A stretch of DNA of 64,000 bases from the NCBI GenBank assembly GCA_001604105.1, contig LVAQ01000008.1, positions 4,230 through 68,229 of the forward strand, given 5' to 3'. Source of the stretch: Clostridiales bacterium Firm_11 (GTDB lineage: Bacteria > Bacillota > Clostridia > Christensenellales > Aristaeellaceae). Both the position numbers and the translations under genes were made by a program. The notes under the pieces were generated by a model. That model saw nothing but the letters and a program-made list of their open reading frames with translations. It was not told where the DNA came from and did no database searches. Positions 15,919-24,817 of this stretch are shown in pieces (within the stretch, counting starts at the first letter, position 1; every line of letters begins with the position of its first letter).

Positions 15919-16626
15919 ATGGAGTTGAAAAGAGCCTATCGTTTCTGGCGCGGGCTGATCCGCCGCTTTACGTACCGGATGCACACCCAATGGGAAGTCC
16001 CCTTTACTGGCGAGCCCTCGGTTTTCATTTGCAATCATGCCGGCGCCTACGGTCCCATTGATATCTGCGCCAAGTTCCCGCTGGCCGATGACCTGCGCCC
16101 TTGGATGAACGCGCAGGTACTCAGCGCGCGCGAAACCCCCGCCTATGTAAGGCAGGATTACTGGTGGGAACCCACCAGCAAGTTTGCGCCGCTGCTGAGC
16201 GCAACGCTGCCCTATCTTGCCGCCGCCATCCTGCCGCCCCTCCTGCGCACAGCGCCGACCGTGCCTGTGTATCATGATGCGCGCGTAATGCGCACCATGC
16301 GCGAAAGCCTGCGCCTGCTCAAGGAGGGCAAGCATCTGGTGATCTTCCCCGAACAGCCAAGCGGCTTCAAGCAACATGATACCACCCTGAACCGTGGTTT
16401 TCTACAGATCGCGCCTGCCTTTGCCCGCCAAACAGGCAAGGCCATCGCGTTCTGGCCGGTATACATTGATGTGCCCGCGCGTATGTTCCGCGTGGGCGCG
16501 CCGGTGCGTTCTGATGTACAACTGCCCCTTCCTCAGCAGGTTGATACGCTGATCGCGACCCTGCGCCGCGGTATCCAGCCGCACCTGCCGGACGCGGTTG
16601 AATCCTTCGCGGCCAGCGAAGGATGA
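15919..16626 (+). CDS. PlsC-like acyltransferase-fold protein, single domain
   Basis: This 235-residue protein resembles lysophospholipid acyltransferases: CNHAGAYGP near residue 38, VPVYHDAR in the middle, FPEQPSG near residue 144 and a later VYIDVP segment. In the classic HX4D motif the Asp five residues after His is Gly here (NHAGAYG), so the usual charge relay is absent. The same change occurs in the next gene, suggesting a distinct subfamily rather than decay. GAGG precedes the ATG. The substrate is probably a membrane lipid or lipid-linked polymer, by inference only. Confidence 0.65.
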   Translation: MELKRAYRFWRGLIRRFTYRMHTQWEVPFTGEPSVFICNHAGAYGPIDICAKFPLADDLRPWMNAQVLSARETPAYVRQDYWWEPTSKFAPLLSATLPYLAAAILPPLLRTAPTVPVYHDARVMRTMRESLRLLKEGKHLVIFPEQPSGFKQHDTTLNRGFLQIAPAFARQTGKAIAFWPVYIDVPARMFRVGAPVRSDVQLPLPQQVDTLIATLRRGIQPHLPDAVESFAASEG

Positions 16627-16668
16627 TTATCCCATAGGATATGCAGGCGCTTTCCAGCGTTTGCTCTG

Positions 16669-16706
16669 CCCTCCGCAGGCGATGATTCCGCTCGCGGAGG
16701 GTTTTT
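16669..16706 (+). terminator. Terminator of the single-domain acyltransferase-like gene
   Basis: CCCTCCGC (16669-16676) pairs with GCGGAGGG (16694-16701), followed by five T residues. Confidence 0.8.
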
Positions 16707-16721
16707 GTATTCCATGCCCTG

Positions 16722-16750
16722 TTGCCTGCCTAAAGACCATGTGGTAAAAT
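16722..16750 (+). promoter_or_regulatory. Promoter of the membrane/acyltransferase fusion gene
   Basis: TTGCCT (16722-16727) and TAAAAT (16745-16750) are 17 bp apart. The start codon is about 145 bases downstream. Confidence 0.55.
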
Positions 16751-16899
16751 GATGCTTGGTTATATACATCAAACTGGCGCTGTTCTCGGCGCGCTGTCGT
16801 TATCTCTGTAGCGTGTCAATCCATCGCCTTGGAATTCTATCTGCTTTCGCCAGCGTCCATGGAACAAGCCGCATCCGCCATGAAAGGAGCACGCCGCCT

Positions 16900-19212
16900 T
16901 TGCCACAAGCCCGTGAAACGCCGACCTATGCCAGTGCCAGACGCGTAATGCTGGTGATGATGTCGCTGAGTACCCTGTACAACTACCTGTATTCCATGAC
17001 CATAAGCAGTGCCTACGGCCTATCCCCCATCTTGGGCGGCGCGCTGTACATGAGCGGTACGGTCGCCACTGCCTTTGCGCAAACGTTTCTGGGCGATAAC
17101 CGCAAATACCTGACGCGGCTGATGCGCATAACCGGAACCCTGCTACTAGCGCTGATGCTGTTTCTTTCACTGGTCATTTTTACGCTTTTCCCTGTTTTCA
17201 GCGCGCCATCACGCATCTGGGCGCTTTTTGCGGTGGTGCTGGCGCTTACCATGCGTGCCATCCTCGGGCGGCGGCTGGTGGGCATGGTTATGCTGCATCG
17301 CATCAACCGTAAACTTTTTTTACTTGCTTACGGCTTATTGCAACTGATCCCCGCGGCGGTTCTGCTGCCGCTGTTCTTTCATTACCTGCCACAGGCAACT
17401 GCCTGGCAATCGCTGGGCGGGTACGGCTTGAGTGTTTTGCTGGAAGCCTATACGCACTACCGCGAGCGGGATGTAATCGCCCATACGCACGCCCCCGAAG
17501 CGGTGGACGCGGCCTGCGTGCAGCGCGTAGCGCAGGCGCTATCCACCGTGCACGCCTACGGCGCATATCAGCGGCTTCAGATGCCCATCCTCATGGCGCT
17601 GCAGGTGACGCTGGTTATGATGTATACATTCATCGGCATTACCACGGCGGAGATGATCGGCCGCCTTGCGCTAAGCGTTGCTTGTACCATCCTGATGCGG
17701 GAGGTGACGGATTACCTGCTCAGCCATACCGGGCAGCGTAAACTGGCTTTGCTGCCCCTGCTGCTGTTTGGTCTGCTGTTGTGGCTGTATGGGCTTGTGC
17801 TGCTGTATCGGGAACTGGATCGCGCGCAGAGCATGGTGGTAAGCTACCTGACGCTTAGCCTCTGCACGGGCGGGCTTACCATCGCTATTACCTGCCTTGC
17901 CCAGATGGAGCGCGCCATGGCGGGCGTTGCGGAATATGGCTTAAAGAGCGATCTCATCGGCTATGGACGCTACCGCGCGGTGTATACCGAGTTCGCCATT
18001 CTGCTTGGGCAGCTGGCGGCGCTGGTGCTGTTGGCGTTCCTGAGCCTGCCATCAAGCATCGCCCTGGAAGATATGGATCTCGCGTTTGTCGTGCGCAGTT
18101 TTCGACCCCTGATGGTGGTGCCGCCTCTGCTGCTTCTGGTGGGCGCGGTCGCCAGTGTGCTGCGTTTCCCGATGAACAACCGCCATTTTGAGAAACTCAA
18201 GCGATTCCTGACCATGACGGATGCCCCGAACCCCGCGCTCAAGAAACAGCTTGACGCGGTGGTGGTAGCACGGCACAAGAACCGTTATGGCGTCAAGCTG
18301 CTGCTGATGCTGCTTCGTCCCTTCTACTACCATAAGCTCAAAGGGCTGGAAAACGCAGCGGGGCATGCGGATGGCACCATGGTGCTGGTATGCAACCACG
18401 GCGAACTATACGGGCCGATTGTGACTAACCTGTATATCCCCATCAGCTTTCGGCCATGGACGGTCAGCAAGATGCTGGATCGAAACGAGATCGTCCGCCA
18501 TATTTATGAAAACTCCATGCTCCGGCAACAATGGCTGCCATCCTCGCTGAAACTACCGCTGACCAAACTGATTGCGCGCGTTTGCCTGTGGGCGTTTGCC
18601 AGCCTTGAATGCATCCCCGTATACCGGGACAGCCCGCGCGAACTCATTAAAACCTTTCGCCTGACGACCGAAGCCATGCAAGCGGGCGATAACATTCTGC
18701 TGTTTCCTGAGCGGGATCAGCCGGAGGCGCCCGGCGAGCGGGGTTACGCGTTGGAGGGTGTTGGCGAGCTGTATACAGGGTTTGCGATGATCGCCCCCGC
18801 CTATTATGTCAAGACCCAGCAGCGTGTGGTTTTTCTGCCCATCTATGCCAGCAAGCACCTGCGAACCATCACCATCGGCCAAGGTGTGCGTTATGATCCG
18901 CAAGCCCCCGCCACCGAGGAGAAGCTGCGCATCGTGAGCACGCTGCTGGAAAGGATGGAAGGCATGTATGCCATTGAACGCGAAGAGCTTGCGCGTCGCG
19001 AGGCCGCGCTCAGCAAGCGCCTGAAGGCTCGCCGTTTCCTGAGCAAAGCCGCCCGGCGGCAGCTTGAGGCGATGAACGCCGCATCCAATGGCGCGCAACC
19101 ATCGGCGGCTGTTTCCCCAGCGGCGTCTCCCGCAGCGGAGGAAGCTCTGGCGGCACAACACGAACCTTCCATGGGGGATGACGCGCTCCACGCTGCCAGC
19201 CAGCAAGGCTGA
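16900..19212 (+). CDS. Multi-pass membrane protein fused to a PlsC-like acyltransferase domain
   Basis: This roughly 770-residue protein has an N-terminal membrane half (about residues 15-440, some 11-12 hydrophobic helices), then an acyltransferase-fold domain. That domain has VCNHGELYGP near 499, CIPVYRDS, and LLFPERDQPE near 602; a charged C-terminal tail rich in Ala and Glu follows. As in the preceding gene, HX4D reads NHGELYG with no Asp. I propose the TTG at 16900, ten bases after GGAG (16886-16889); the frame is open further upstream to 16756 but without a ribosome binding site. A lipid or glycan acylation/flipping role is plausible; I know no characterised homologue of this fusion. 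Confidence 0.65.
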   Translation: MPQARETPTYASARRVMLVMMSLSTLYNYLYSMTISSAYGLSPILGGALYMSGTVATAFAQTFLGDNRKYLTRLMRITGTLLLALMLFLSLVIFTLFPVFSAPSRIWALFAVVLALTMRAILGRRLVGMVMLHRINRKLFLLAYGLLQLIPAAVLLPLFFHYLPQATAWQSLGGYGLSVLLEAYTHYRERDVIAHTHAPEAVDAACVQRVAQALSTVHAYGAYQRLQMPILMALQVTLVMMYTFIGITTAEMIGRLALSVACTILMREVTDYLLSHTGQRKLALLPLLLFGLLLWLYGLVLLYRELDRAQSMVVSYLTLSLCTGGLTIAITCLAQMERAMAGVAEYGLKSDLIGYGRYRAVYTEFAILLGQLAALVLLAFLSLPSSIALEDMDLAFVVRSFRPLMVVPPLLLLVGAVASVLRFPMNNRHFEKLKRFLTMTDAPNPALKKQLDAVVVARHKNRYGVKLLLMLLRPFYYHKLKGLENAAGHADGTMVLVCNHGELYGPIVTNLYIPISFRPWTVSKMLDRNEIVRHIYENSMLRQQWLPSSLKLPLTKLIARVCLWAFASLECIPVYRDSPRELIKTFRLTTEAMQAGDNILLFPERDQPEAPGERGYALEGVGELYTGFAMIAPAYYVKTQQRVVFLPIYASKHLRTITIGQGVRYDPQAPATEEKLRIVSTLLERMEGMYAIEREELARREAALSKRLKARRFLSKAARRQLEAMNAASNGAQPSAAVSPAASPAAEEALAAQHEPSMGDDALHAASQQG

Positions 19213-19365
19213 TGCTTCCTCCTTCGACAGCCATCCCAGACCGATAGAGCCGCATCCACCGCGCCATGCCCGCCCCGCCCGCGTCCAGCAAGCGCAGGCA
19301 GGGCGGTCGTTTGTTTCCGGTCTGCTTCCCCTTACCAGCCGTGCTGGCGCATACGGATGGCTCGC

Positions 19366-19394
19366 TTGCCCGAAACCGCTTTTCATGCTATGAT
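19366..19394 (+). promoter_or_regulatory. Promoter of the membrane protein gene at 19437
   Basis: TTGCCC (19366-19371) and TATGAT (19389-19394) are 17 bp apart on the plus strand, about 40 bases before the start. Confidence 0.6.
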
Positions 19395-19436
19395 ACAGTT
19401 CTGTGATTTGACTTACCGCAAGGAGGAACTCGCCGC

Positions 19437-20753
19437 ATGACATTTGATGCTGTGGAAATGGATCGCGATCTGCGCAAACGGGGCAACAAGCAAGGCGCCG
19501 ATCTGTTCCAATGGAGCGTGCTGCTCCTGCTGACCGCCTTTTCCCTCTACATGTTCTTATGGGAATACGCAAACCCATACAGTGATCTGCACATCCATGC
19601 CCGTATCGCCAGCGAGTTTGACTTTAGCAATCTACGAAGCATCACCAGCCGTTTGGCCTATCCGCTGTGGCATCTTGCGGTGGCAGTGCTCTATCAGGTG
19701 GGCATACCGCTTAACTGGGCTGCCGCCCTCATCTGCGTGGCTTGTAAGGCCGCGGCATTTCTGCTGATGCGCCGCTACCTCTTGGTCATGACAGGCGGCC
19801 GTGTTTCCGGCACCCTTGTGACGCTCAGCGCCCTGCTGCTATCCATCGTGACCAACCTGTACATCCCGGGAGTAAACTATGGCGTATATCGCAACTTCGG
19901 TTCGCCCATGGTGTGGCACAACCCCACGCAGCTTGCGGTCATCGTGACCATGTTCCTCAGCGTACCTTACCTGATGCACTGCTGGTATTATTTTCAGGAG
20001 AGATCGCGAAGCGATGGCGCGACCGCCATTCTCCCCTGGCGTAAGGTACTCACGCTGGCAACGCTGCTGATGCTGAGCCTTTCGGCCAAGCCCACCTTCA
20101 TTCAGGCGCTGATTCCCGCCGCCGCCGCCTTTTTCCTGTGGCAATGGATCCGCCACCCCAAAAACAGCCGTTACTTCCTGCAAATCATACTGGCGTTTCT
20201 GCCTGCCGTAGGCTATTTCCTTTTGCAATACCTGTACTATACGGGCGTGGTGGTGCCCTACACCAGCGGTGTGGAAATTGGCGCCACGCTGCAAAGCACA
20301 TGGCAGGCCATCCGTAATATGCTGATGATGTGCGCCTTCCCGCTGTTTGCGCTGGTGGCGATCCGGGAAAAAGGCATGTTTCGGGATCACACGCTGGTCA
20401 TGGCACTCCTGATTGCTTTGTTCGCGATGCTGGAGGCCATGTTCTTTCGGGAAACGGGGCTGCGCATCAATCATGGCAACTTCAACTGGGCCAGCATGAG
20501 CGCTGCGCTGCTGCTGTGGGTGGTGGTTATGCCCAAGTTCTTCCTGGCCATTGGCGATTATCAGGCGCAACGCGCCGCGCTGCGTGAGCAAGCCAAGGCG
20601 GGCGTGATTCCTTCTGCGGTTTTGGCGGGCTCCCAGCGGACGCTGTCCCTCCGCTCCGCAGGCTTTTTGATAAGCTTTATGCTGTTGGTATGGCATCTCT
20701 ATTCCAGCCTGTTTTACCTTTATTTCCTGCTTACCACAAATAACGCGTTTTAA
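19437..20753 (+). CDS. Polytopic membrane protein, possible GT-C-type transferase
   Basis: The 438-residue protein has about ten hydrophobic helices, starting near residue 25, with extended loops after the first helix (PYSDLHIHARIASEFDF). An early exoplasmic loop with an acidic residue followed by further hydrophobic spans is the layout of GT-C polyprenyl-phosphate-sugar transferases, but I recognise no specific family. AAGGAGG precedes the ATG. With the two preceding acyltransferase-like genes it may belong to an envelope lipid or glycan cluster, although each has its own promoter. Function unknown. Confidence 0.6.
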   Translation: MTFDAVEMDRDLRKRGNKQGADLFQWSVLLLLTAFSLYMFLWEYANPYSDLHIHARIASEFDFSNLRSITSRLAYPLWHLAVAVLYQVGIPLNWAAALICVACKAAAFLLMRRYLLVMTGGRVSGTLVTLSALLLSIVTNLYIPGVNYGVYRNFGSPMVWHNPTQLAVIVTMFLSVPYLMHCWYYFQERSRSDGATAILPWRKVLTLATLLMLSLSAKPTFIQALIPAAAAFFLWQWIRHPKNSRYFLQIILAFLPAVGYFLLQYLYYTGVVVPYTSGVEIGATLQSTWQAIRNMLMMCAFPLFALVAIREKGMFRDHTLVMALLIALFAMLEAMFFRETGLRINHGNFNWASMSAALLLWVVVMPKFFLAIGDYQAQRAALREQAKAGVIPSAVLAGSQRTLSLRSAGFLISFMLLVWHLYSSLFYLYFLLTTNNAF

Positions 20754-20784
20754 GGACAGCCTCCGCACGCGTATGCCGCCTTTA

Positions 20785-20841
20785 CCGCCAAAAGCCCTTT
20801 GCCAACCACGCTTGCATGTGTAAGCAAAGGGCTTTTGGCGG
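20785..20841. terminator. Long hairpin after the membrane protein gene
   Basis: A perfect 18-bp stem pairs 20785-20802 with 20824-20841 around a 21-base loop. T residues lie within the stem rather than after it, so it may act as a bidirectional transcript end. A weaker stem (CAAGGCGT with ACGCCTTG) follows at about 20912-20942. Confidence 0.55.
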
Positions 20842-20977
20842 GGCTTGCCGCGGCGCTTCTCTTCTGCATCAGGCAAGCAGCACGCCAGCCCCTTGCAGCA
20901 GGGTGACAGGCAAGGCGTCCCTTTCCTTTGGAACGCCTTGCAGCTGCCTTGTTGGACGCAGCAGCCCAGCCTCCATG

Positions 20978-21018
20978 GCACAAACACCCGATGTCTTGCA
21001 TGCATCGGGTGTTTGTGC
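20978..21018 (-). terminator. Hairpin downstream of the hydrolase gene
   Basis: A 16-bp perfect stem pairs 20978-20993 with 21003-21018 around a 9-base loop. It begins about 20 bases past the hydrolase stop; the T tract is short. Confidence 0.55.
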
Positions 21019-21039
21019 TCCATGCTGGTGCTTGCGGGT

Positions 21040-21801
21040 CTATGGCTGCGGCGTCTCATTGCCTGCGATGAGCGCGCGGATTTCGTCAACATACGTTTCC
21101 GGGTATTTCAGGCTCGCTTCTCCGTGCGCCATGCCGTCGGCTACCCAGAGCCTTGCCTGTGGCAACGCTTGGCACAGCGCTTCGGCGGAGTGCCGCATCA
21201 CAGGCAATTCCTTTTCCCCCACAATCACCAGCGCCTTGGCTTTCACCTGAGAAAGATTGGGGCTGAGCCGGTAACTGCCGTTGCTGGCCACCGTATTGCA
21301 TAGCGTCTGTTTGCTAAGTCGCAAGCTGTCGCGGTAATATTCGGCAAAGAGCGCATCCGGCAGCGCAAGCGCTTTCGCCTGCATGCGCGCAAACCAACGG
21401 CGCTGGATAAGCCGATAGCTCATGCCCGCAATCGGCCCCAGCCATCTGGCGGCAGGCAGCGGGAATACCAGCGCGCTTTCCAGCACCGCGTACTCGGCCA
21501 CATCCGGCCGCTGGCTCAGCATCTCCACCGCAATCTGCGCCCCAAGCGACAGCCCGCCCAGCGCAAACACCTTGCCCTGGTACTCGGCATCGATATCCCG
21601 GATAAACGCCCTGGCCGATGCCTGTATGCTCTCAAAGGATTCATCCGCGGCGTCGCCATATCCATGAATGCTGGGGAGCACCACATGATAATCCTGCGCA
21701 AGCAGCATCGCGGCATCCCGGTATGCCCACCAGCCCAGCCCGCCGCCATGCAGCAATACAACCGTCGGATTCTCCCGTGCCCCAAATGTTTCAGCGTGCA
21801 T
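21040..21801 (-). CDS. Alpha/beta-hydrolase
   Basis: This 253-residue protein has the oxyanion-hole motif LLHGGG near residue 17, a nucleophile elbow GLSLG near residue 87 and a catalytic His in MAHGE near residue 228. The acid residue is probably in the GEKE loop. It is cytosolic, with no signal peptide. I prefer the ATG at 21801 behind GAGGGATGG; the GTG at 21816 has no ribosome binding site. Its substrate cannot be told from the sequence, and its neighbours do not share a pathway. Confidence 0.8.
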   Translation of the reverse strand: MHAETFGARENPTVVLLHGGGLGWWAYRDAAMLLAQDYHVVLPSIHGYGDAADESFESIQASARAFIRDIDAEYQGKVFALGGLSLGAQIAVEMLSQRPDVAEYAVLESALVFPLPAARWLGPIAGMSYRLIQRRWFARMQAKALALPDALFAEYYRDSLRLSKQTLCNTVASNGSYRLSPNLSQVKAKALVIVGEKELPVMRHSAEALCQALPQARLWVADGMAHGEASLKYPETYVDEIRALIAGNETPQP

Positions 21802-21990
21802 TAGTCCATCCCTCACGAATACTATTGGTACTCTGGCAGCGTATAATCAGCGCCATGCAGCCGATAATCTATGCGCAGTCGATGTCCACGCGCAAAGCCG
21901 CAGATACGGCGGCGCTGCGGAATCATTCGCAAGGCCAGAAACAGCTACGCGTGAAAAAGCAGGCGCGCAGGGCGCTTTCGCACCGCTTAC

Positions 21991-22674
21991 CTAGTCCATC
22001 GGCGTAAACAACGCGCTAAACCGTTCCCGTACGGCCATCTCATCCACCTGATTACGATGGAGGTGCCTTTTCAGCTGTGCAACAGCCTCCGTTTTATCCC
22101 CCGCACGCACCGCACGCAAGATCGCCTCATGATCGGCGACAATCTTGCTCTCCTTCAGGGTGGACAGGCTCAAATTGCGCATGCGCTCAAAATGCAGGCG
22201 CATGCTGTCCATCAGCTGGTAGGTTTGCATACGGCCGGTAAGGCGAAACAACTCCCGATGAAAATCATCATCCAGTTCCATCAACTTCTCGGGCATGCGG
22301 TTTTCCACATAGAACTTTTGCAGTTTCACATTGGCTTCGGCTACCGTAAAATCCAGTGTGGGCGCCAGTTCGCAAGCCATTTCGATGATGGCCGTTTCCA
22401 GCACCAGCCGCAAGAAACGGCTTTCTTCCACCATGGCGCAATCAATCAGCGCGATCCTGCTGCCGCGCTGGGGCAGTATCTCCACGATATGGATCTTGCA
22501 CAGCTCAATCAACGCTTCACGGATGGGCGTGCGGCTCAGCCCCAGCCACCCGGAAAGCTCATTCTCGCTGAGCATGCTGCCCGGCAACAGCTCCAGCGAA
22601 GCGATGTTGCGCTTGAGCATACGCAGGGCATAATCACGCGCCGTTTCTCGCGCGTAGCGTTCGGTAACGTTCAT
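21991..22674 (-). CDS. GntR-family regulator, FCD subfamily
   Basis: The 227-residue protein has an N-terminal winged helix with the GntR signature (LPGSMLSENELSGWLGLSRTPIREAL) and a C-terminal all-helical FCD ligand domain. The FCD domain has Asp/His metal-ligand positions (DDDFHREL near 130, ADHEAIL near 180). AAGGGAAG precedes the ATG at 22674. The promoter 22734-22762 and the dyad 22703-22719 between promoter and start suggest autorepression. FCD regulators usually sense carboxylates or sugar acids and sit beside their catabolic genes; no such genes are adjacent here, so the target is open. Confidence 0.88.
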   Translation of the reverse strand: MNVTERYARETARDYALRMLKRNIASLELLPGSMLSENELSGWLGLSRTPIREALIELCKIHIVEILPQRGSRIALIDCAMVEESRFLRLVLETAIIEMACELAPTLDFTVAEANVKLQKFYVENRMPEKLMELDDDFHRELFRLTGRMQTYQLMDSMRLHFERMRNLSLSTLKESKIVADHEAILRAVRAGDKTEAVAQLKRHLHRNQVDEMAVRERFSALFTPMD

Positions 22675-22702
22675 CGCGCTTCCCTTTCCATGGCATGAAG
22701 GA

Positions 22703-22719
22703 TTGTCATTCACTGTCAA
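22703..22719. promoter_or_regulatory. Dyad operator candidate in the gntR leader
   Basis: TTGTCA-TTCAC-TGTCAA is an imperfect inverted repeat with one mismatch. It lies between the promoter and the start of the GntR gene and is of the size bound by FCD regulators. Confidence 0.45.
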
Positions 22720-22733
22720 ATGCTTCTATACCC

Positions 22734-22762
22734 ATCGTACCATTTCCATACAAGTACGTCAA
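22734..22762 (-). promoter_or_regulatory. gntR promoter
   Basis: On the minus strand TTGACG (22762-22757) and TACGAT (22739-22734) are 17 bp apart. A tandem CTGGTAT-CTGGTAT motif lies just upstream of the -35 box. Confidence 0.7.
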
Positions 22763-23047
22763 TATACCAGCATACCAGTGCCGATACTGCGCAACGCCGT
22801 CCCTTGTCTATCGTCCTACCATTGTTGCAAAGGCATATGCCAACAATTTGACCGCAAGCATCGCCGGAAGCGGCAACCCTTGCGTAACTTCGTATATCTG
22901 CCCTGACCGTACCACGGGAGAACCTCGCAAATCTTGATATTCTCCGTAATAAAAGCTGCACCCATGCGCTACCCTATAAACAATCCTGTTCTGAAGCATG
23001 CTTTTTACGGCAGATTCCTGTTGAATCATGCTGTATCTTTCAATGGC
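22763..23047. other. Intergenic region without a clear gene
   Basis: The 73-codon minus frame at 22808-23029 has only a weak GAAAG before its ATG and no recognisable features. I see nothing else apart from the direct repeat near the gntR promoter. Confidence 0.35.
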
Positions 23048-23070
23048 AAAAGCCGCTCATGGCGGCTTTT
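23048..23070. terminator. Terminator of the Cys-rich protein gene
   Basis: AAAAGCCGC (23048-23056) pairs with GCGGCTTTT (23062-23070). T runs exist in both directions, and it lies 100 bases past the leftward Cys-rich gene. Confidence 0.7.
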
Positions 23071-23169
23071 ACTATGCAAGACTAGCCTTGCCTTGCGCAA
23101 CGCGCTTCCCTGCCATACAACCCATCCCCAATGCAAGGCGATTGCGCCGCGGGAACCCCATTGCGTGCA

Positions 23170-23610
23170 TCAATCCGGTTCGGGCGGATAATCCAACGCT
23201 TCCTCAAAGGGATCGTCATACACATCTGCCTCCGCCCATTCTTCGTCGCGACGGGCGATCTCTTCCGGTGTTAATCTATGTGTTTTGCCGCAGACGGCGC
23301 AGCGATCCACCCCGCGATCCACATGTTGCCACGCATGCGTTTCACGCTCTGCGCCGCAAATGCGGCACACCTGCTCACACTGGCTCTTCGCAAGCCAGAA
23401 ATGATGCTCATCACGCAACTCCCCACAGCGCTCGCAACGGCAATGGAACCAATCGTGCGGTATGGTTTCCTTTTTGCCGCATATGCTACAGGTTCGTTTG
23501 CACGCGCCATCCGCCAACACCCAGCGATGCCCCGTATCACGTTGCGCTCCGCATCGGCTGCAGCGGCATTGGTCAAAGCGGTGTCCCAGCAGTTTACAAA
23601 TTAACCCCAC
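23170..23610 (-). CDS. Cys-rich repeat protein with five zinc-knuckle-like motifs
   Basis: The 146-residue protein has alternating cysteine motifs: CxCxxCG at 15-21 and 57-63, CxxxCxxCG at 37-45 and 78-86, and CxxCG at 104-108. Most are preceded by a His-x-Trp or similar step (GHRW, PHDW, THAW). An acidic tail (121-146) ends in PPEPD. The pattern suggests several structural zinc sites in tandem. I know such proteins only as uncharacterised Bacillota families. The start is a GTG with GAGGTGA eight bases upstream; there is no in-frame ATG near the N-terminus. Function unknown. Confidence 0.75.
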   Translation of the reverse strand: MGLICKLLGHRFDQCRCSRCGAQRDTGHRWVLADGACKRTCSICGKKETIPHDWFHCRCERCGELRDEHHFWLAKSQCEQVCRICGAERETHAWQHVDRGVDRCAVCGKTHRLTPEEIARRDEEWAEADVYDDPFEEALDYPPEPD

Positions 23611-23738
23611 AGTTTGTCACCTCGGAATTCTGGTTATTGTATTGGGCATACGCGAGAATCCGCAATGCCCTTCTGACGCGCCTGCAATCGCTATGCTTCA
23701 TCAATCACGATGCAAGGCACGGATACAGCATGGCTGCT

Positions 23739-24800
23739 CTATGAAAGCAGTGTAAGCGCTGGCACGGCGTTGAGGGAAAGGCTCGCAATTTCGCCCCTTA
23801 GCAGGCGGTAATAGGCGGCGCTGCCGATCATAGCGGCGTTATCCGTACACAGCCACAGCTCCGGCAGGCAAAGTTTGAAGCCTTCGCGGGCTGCCAGTAT
23901 TTGCATCTGGCTGCGCAAGCACTGGTTCGCGCTCACGCCACCCGCAAGGCATAACGTGTCCAGCCCGCTTTCATGGACGGCCAACACCGCTTTGTCACAA
24001 AGGCTGTCAACGATGGCCTGCTGATAACTGGCCGCGTAATCCGCCTTGGGGAGCGGCATACCCTTTTGCTCCAATTTGTGACAGGCGTTGATGAATGCCG
24101 TTTTCAAGCCAGAAAAGCTGAAATCAAACCTGCCTGCGGGGTTGGGGCGGGGCATTTTCAAGGCGGACGCGTCCCCGCCCTGCGCCAGCTGGCTGAGCAG
24201 CGGCCCGCCCGGGTATGGCAGCCCCAAGGCTCTCGCGCCTTTATCAAAGGCCTCGCCTGCGGCATCATCCACCGTTTGCCCAAGCAAGGTATAGCGGCCA
24301 TAATCTTCCACACGAACCAGATGGCTGTGGCCGCCGCTTACTACCAGGCAGATAAAGGGCGGCGCAAGCTGCGGGTTGCTCAGGTAATTGGCGCTCACAT
24401 GCCCCTCAATGTGGTTCACGGGAATCAGCGGCAAGCCAGTGGCAAAGCTCAGTCCCTTCATGCAGCTAACCCCGGTCAACAGCGCCCCTACCAGCCCAGG
24501 CCCGTACGTTACAGCCAGCGCATCCACATCCGCAAGCGTCATGCCCGCTTCGCGCAATGCCTGGTCAATCACCCTGTCACAGGCATCCACATGCGCGCGG
24601 CTGGCGATTTCCGGCACTACGCCGCCATACAGGGCATGCACATCCACTTGGGAGAAGATCACGCTGCTGATGACCCTGCGCCCGTTTTCTACGATGGCGG
24701 CGGCAGTTTCATCACAACTGGTCTCCAACGCCAATATGCGCACAGAAGCCTTGCGTTGCAAGGCTTCCAAACGGCTTTGCCAAAGGTGTGTTACGCTCAT
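23739..24800 (-). CDS. tsaD: tRNA threonylcarbamoyladenosine transferase subunit TsaD
   Basis: TsaD transfers the threonylcarbamoyl group to A37 of ANN-decoding tRNAs together with TsaB and TsaE. The ASKHA-fold signatures are all present: ETSCDETAAA, the metal-binding HIEGH (VNHIEGHVSAN), VSGGHSHL, DDAAGEAFDK and CLAGGVSANQ. The ATG at 24800 (353 residues, GAGGG close upstream) gives a start about 15-20 residues longer than usual. The GTG at 24743 (334 residues, weak AAGG) would give the normal family N-terminus, so the start is uncertain. The gene follows a Lit-like membrane gene by 17 bp. TsaB/TsaE genes are not in the window. Confidence 0.93.
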   Translation of the reverse strand: MSVTHLWQSRLEALQRKASVRILALETSCDETAAAIVENGRRVISSVIFSQVDVHALYGGVVPEIASRAHVDACDRVIDQALREAGMTLADVDALAVTYGPGLVGALLTGVSCMKGLSFATGLPLIPVNHIEGHVSANYLSNPQLAPPFICLVVSGGHSHLVRVEDYGRYTLLGQTVDDAAGEAFDKGARALGLPYPGGPLLSQLAQGGDASALKMPRPNPAGRFDFSFSGLKTAFINACHKLEQKGMPLPKADYAASYQQAIVDSLCDKAVLAVHESGLDTLCLAGGVSANQCLRSQMQILAAREGFKLCLPELWLCTDNAAMIGSAAYYRLLRGEIASLSLNAVPALTLLS

Positions 24801-24817
24801 ATGCCCTCGATATCGTG

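Noticed and set aside
22808..23029. 73-codon minus frame upstream of gntR
   Set aside because: Only a weak GAAAG before its ATG and no features; kept as an unassigned region.
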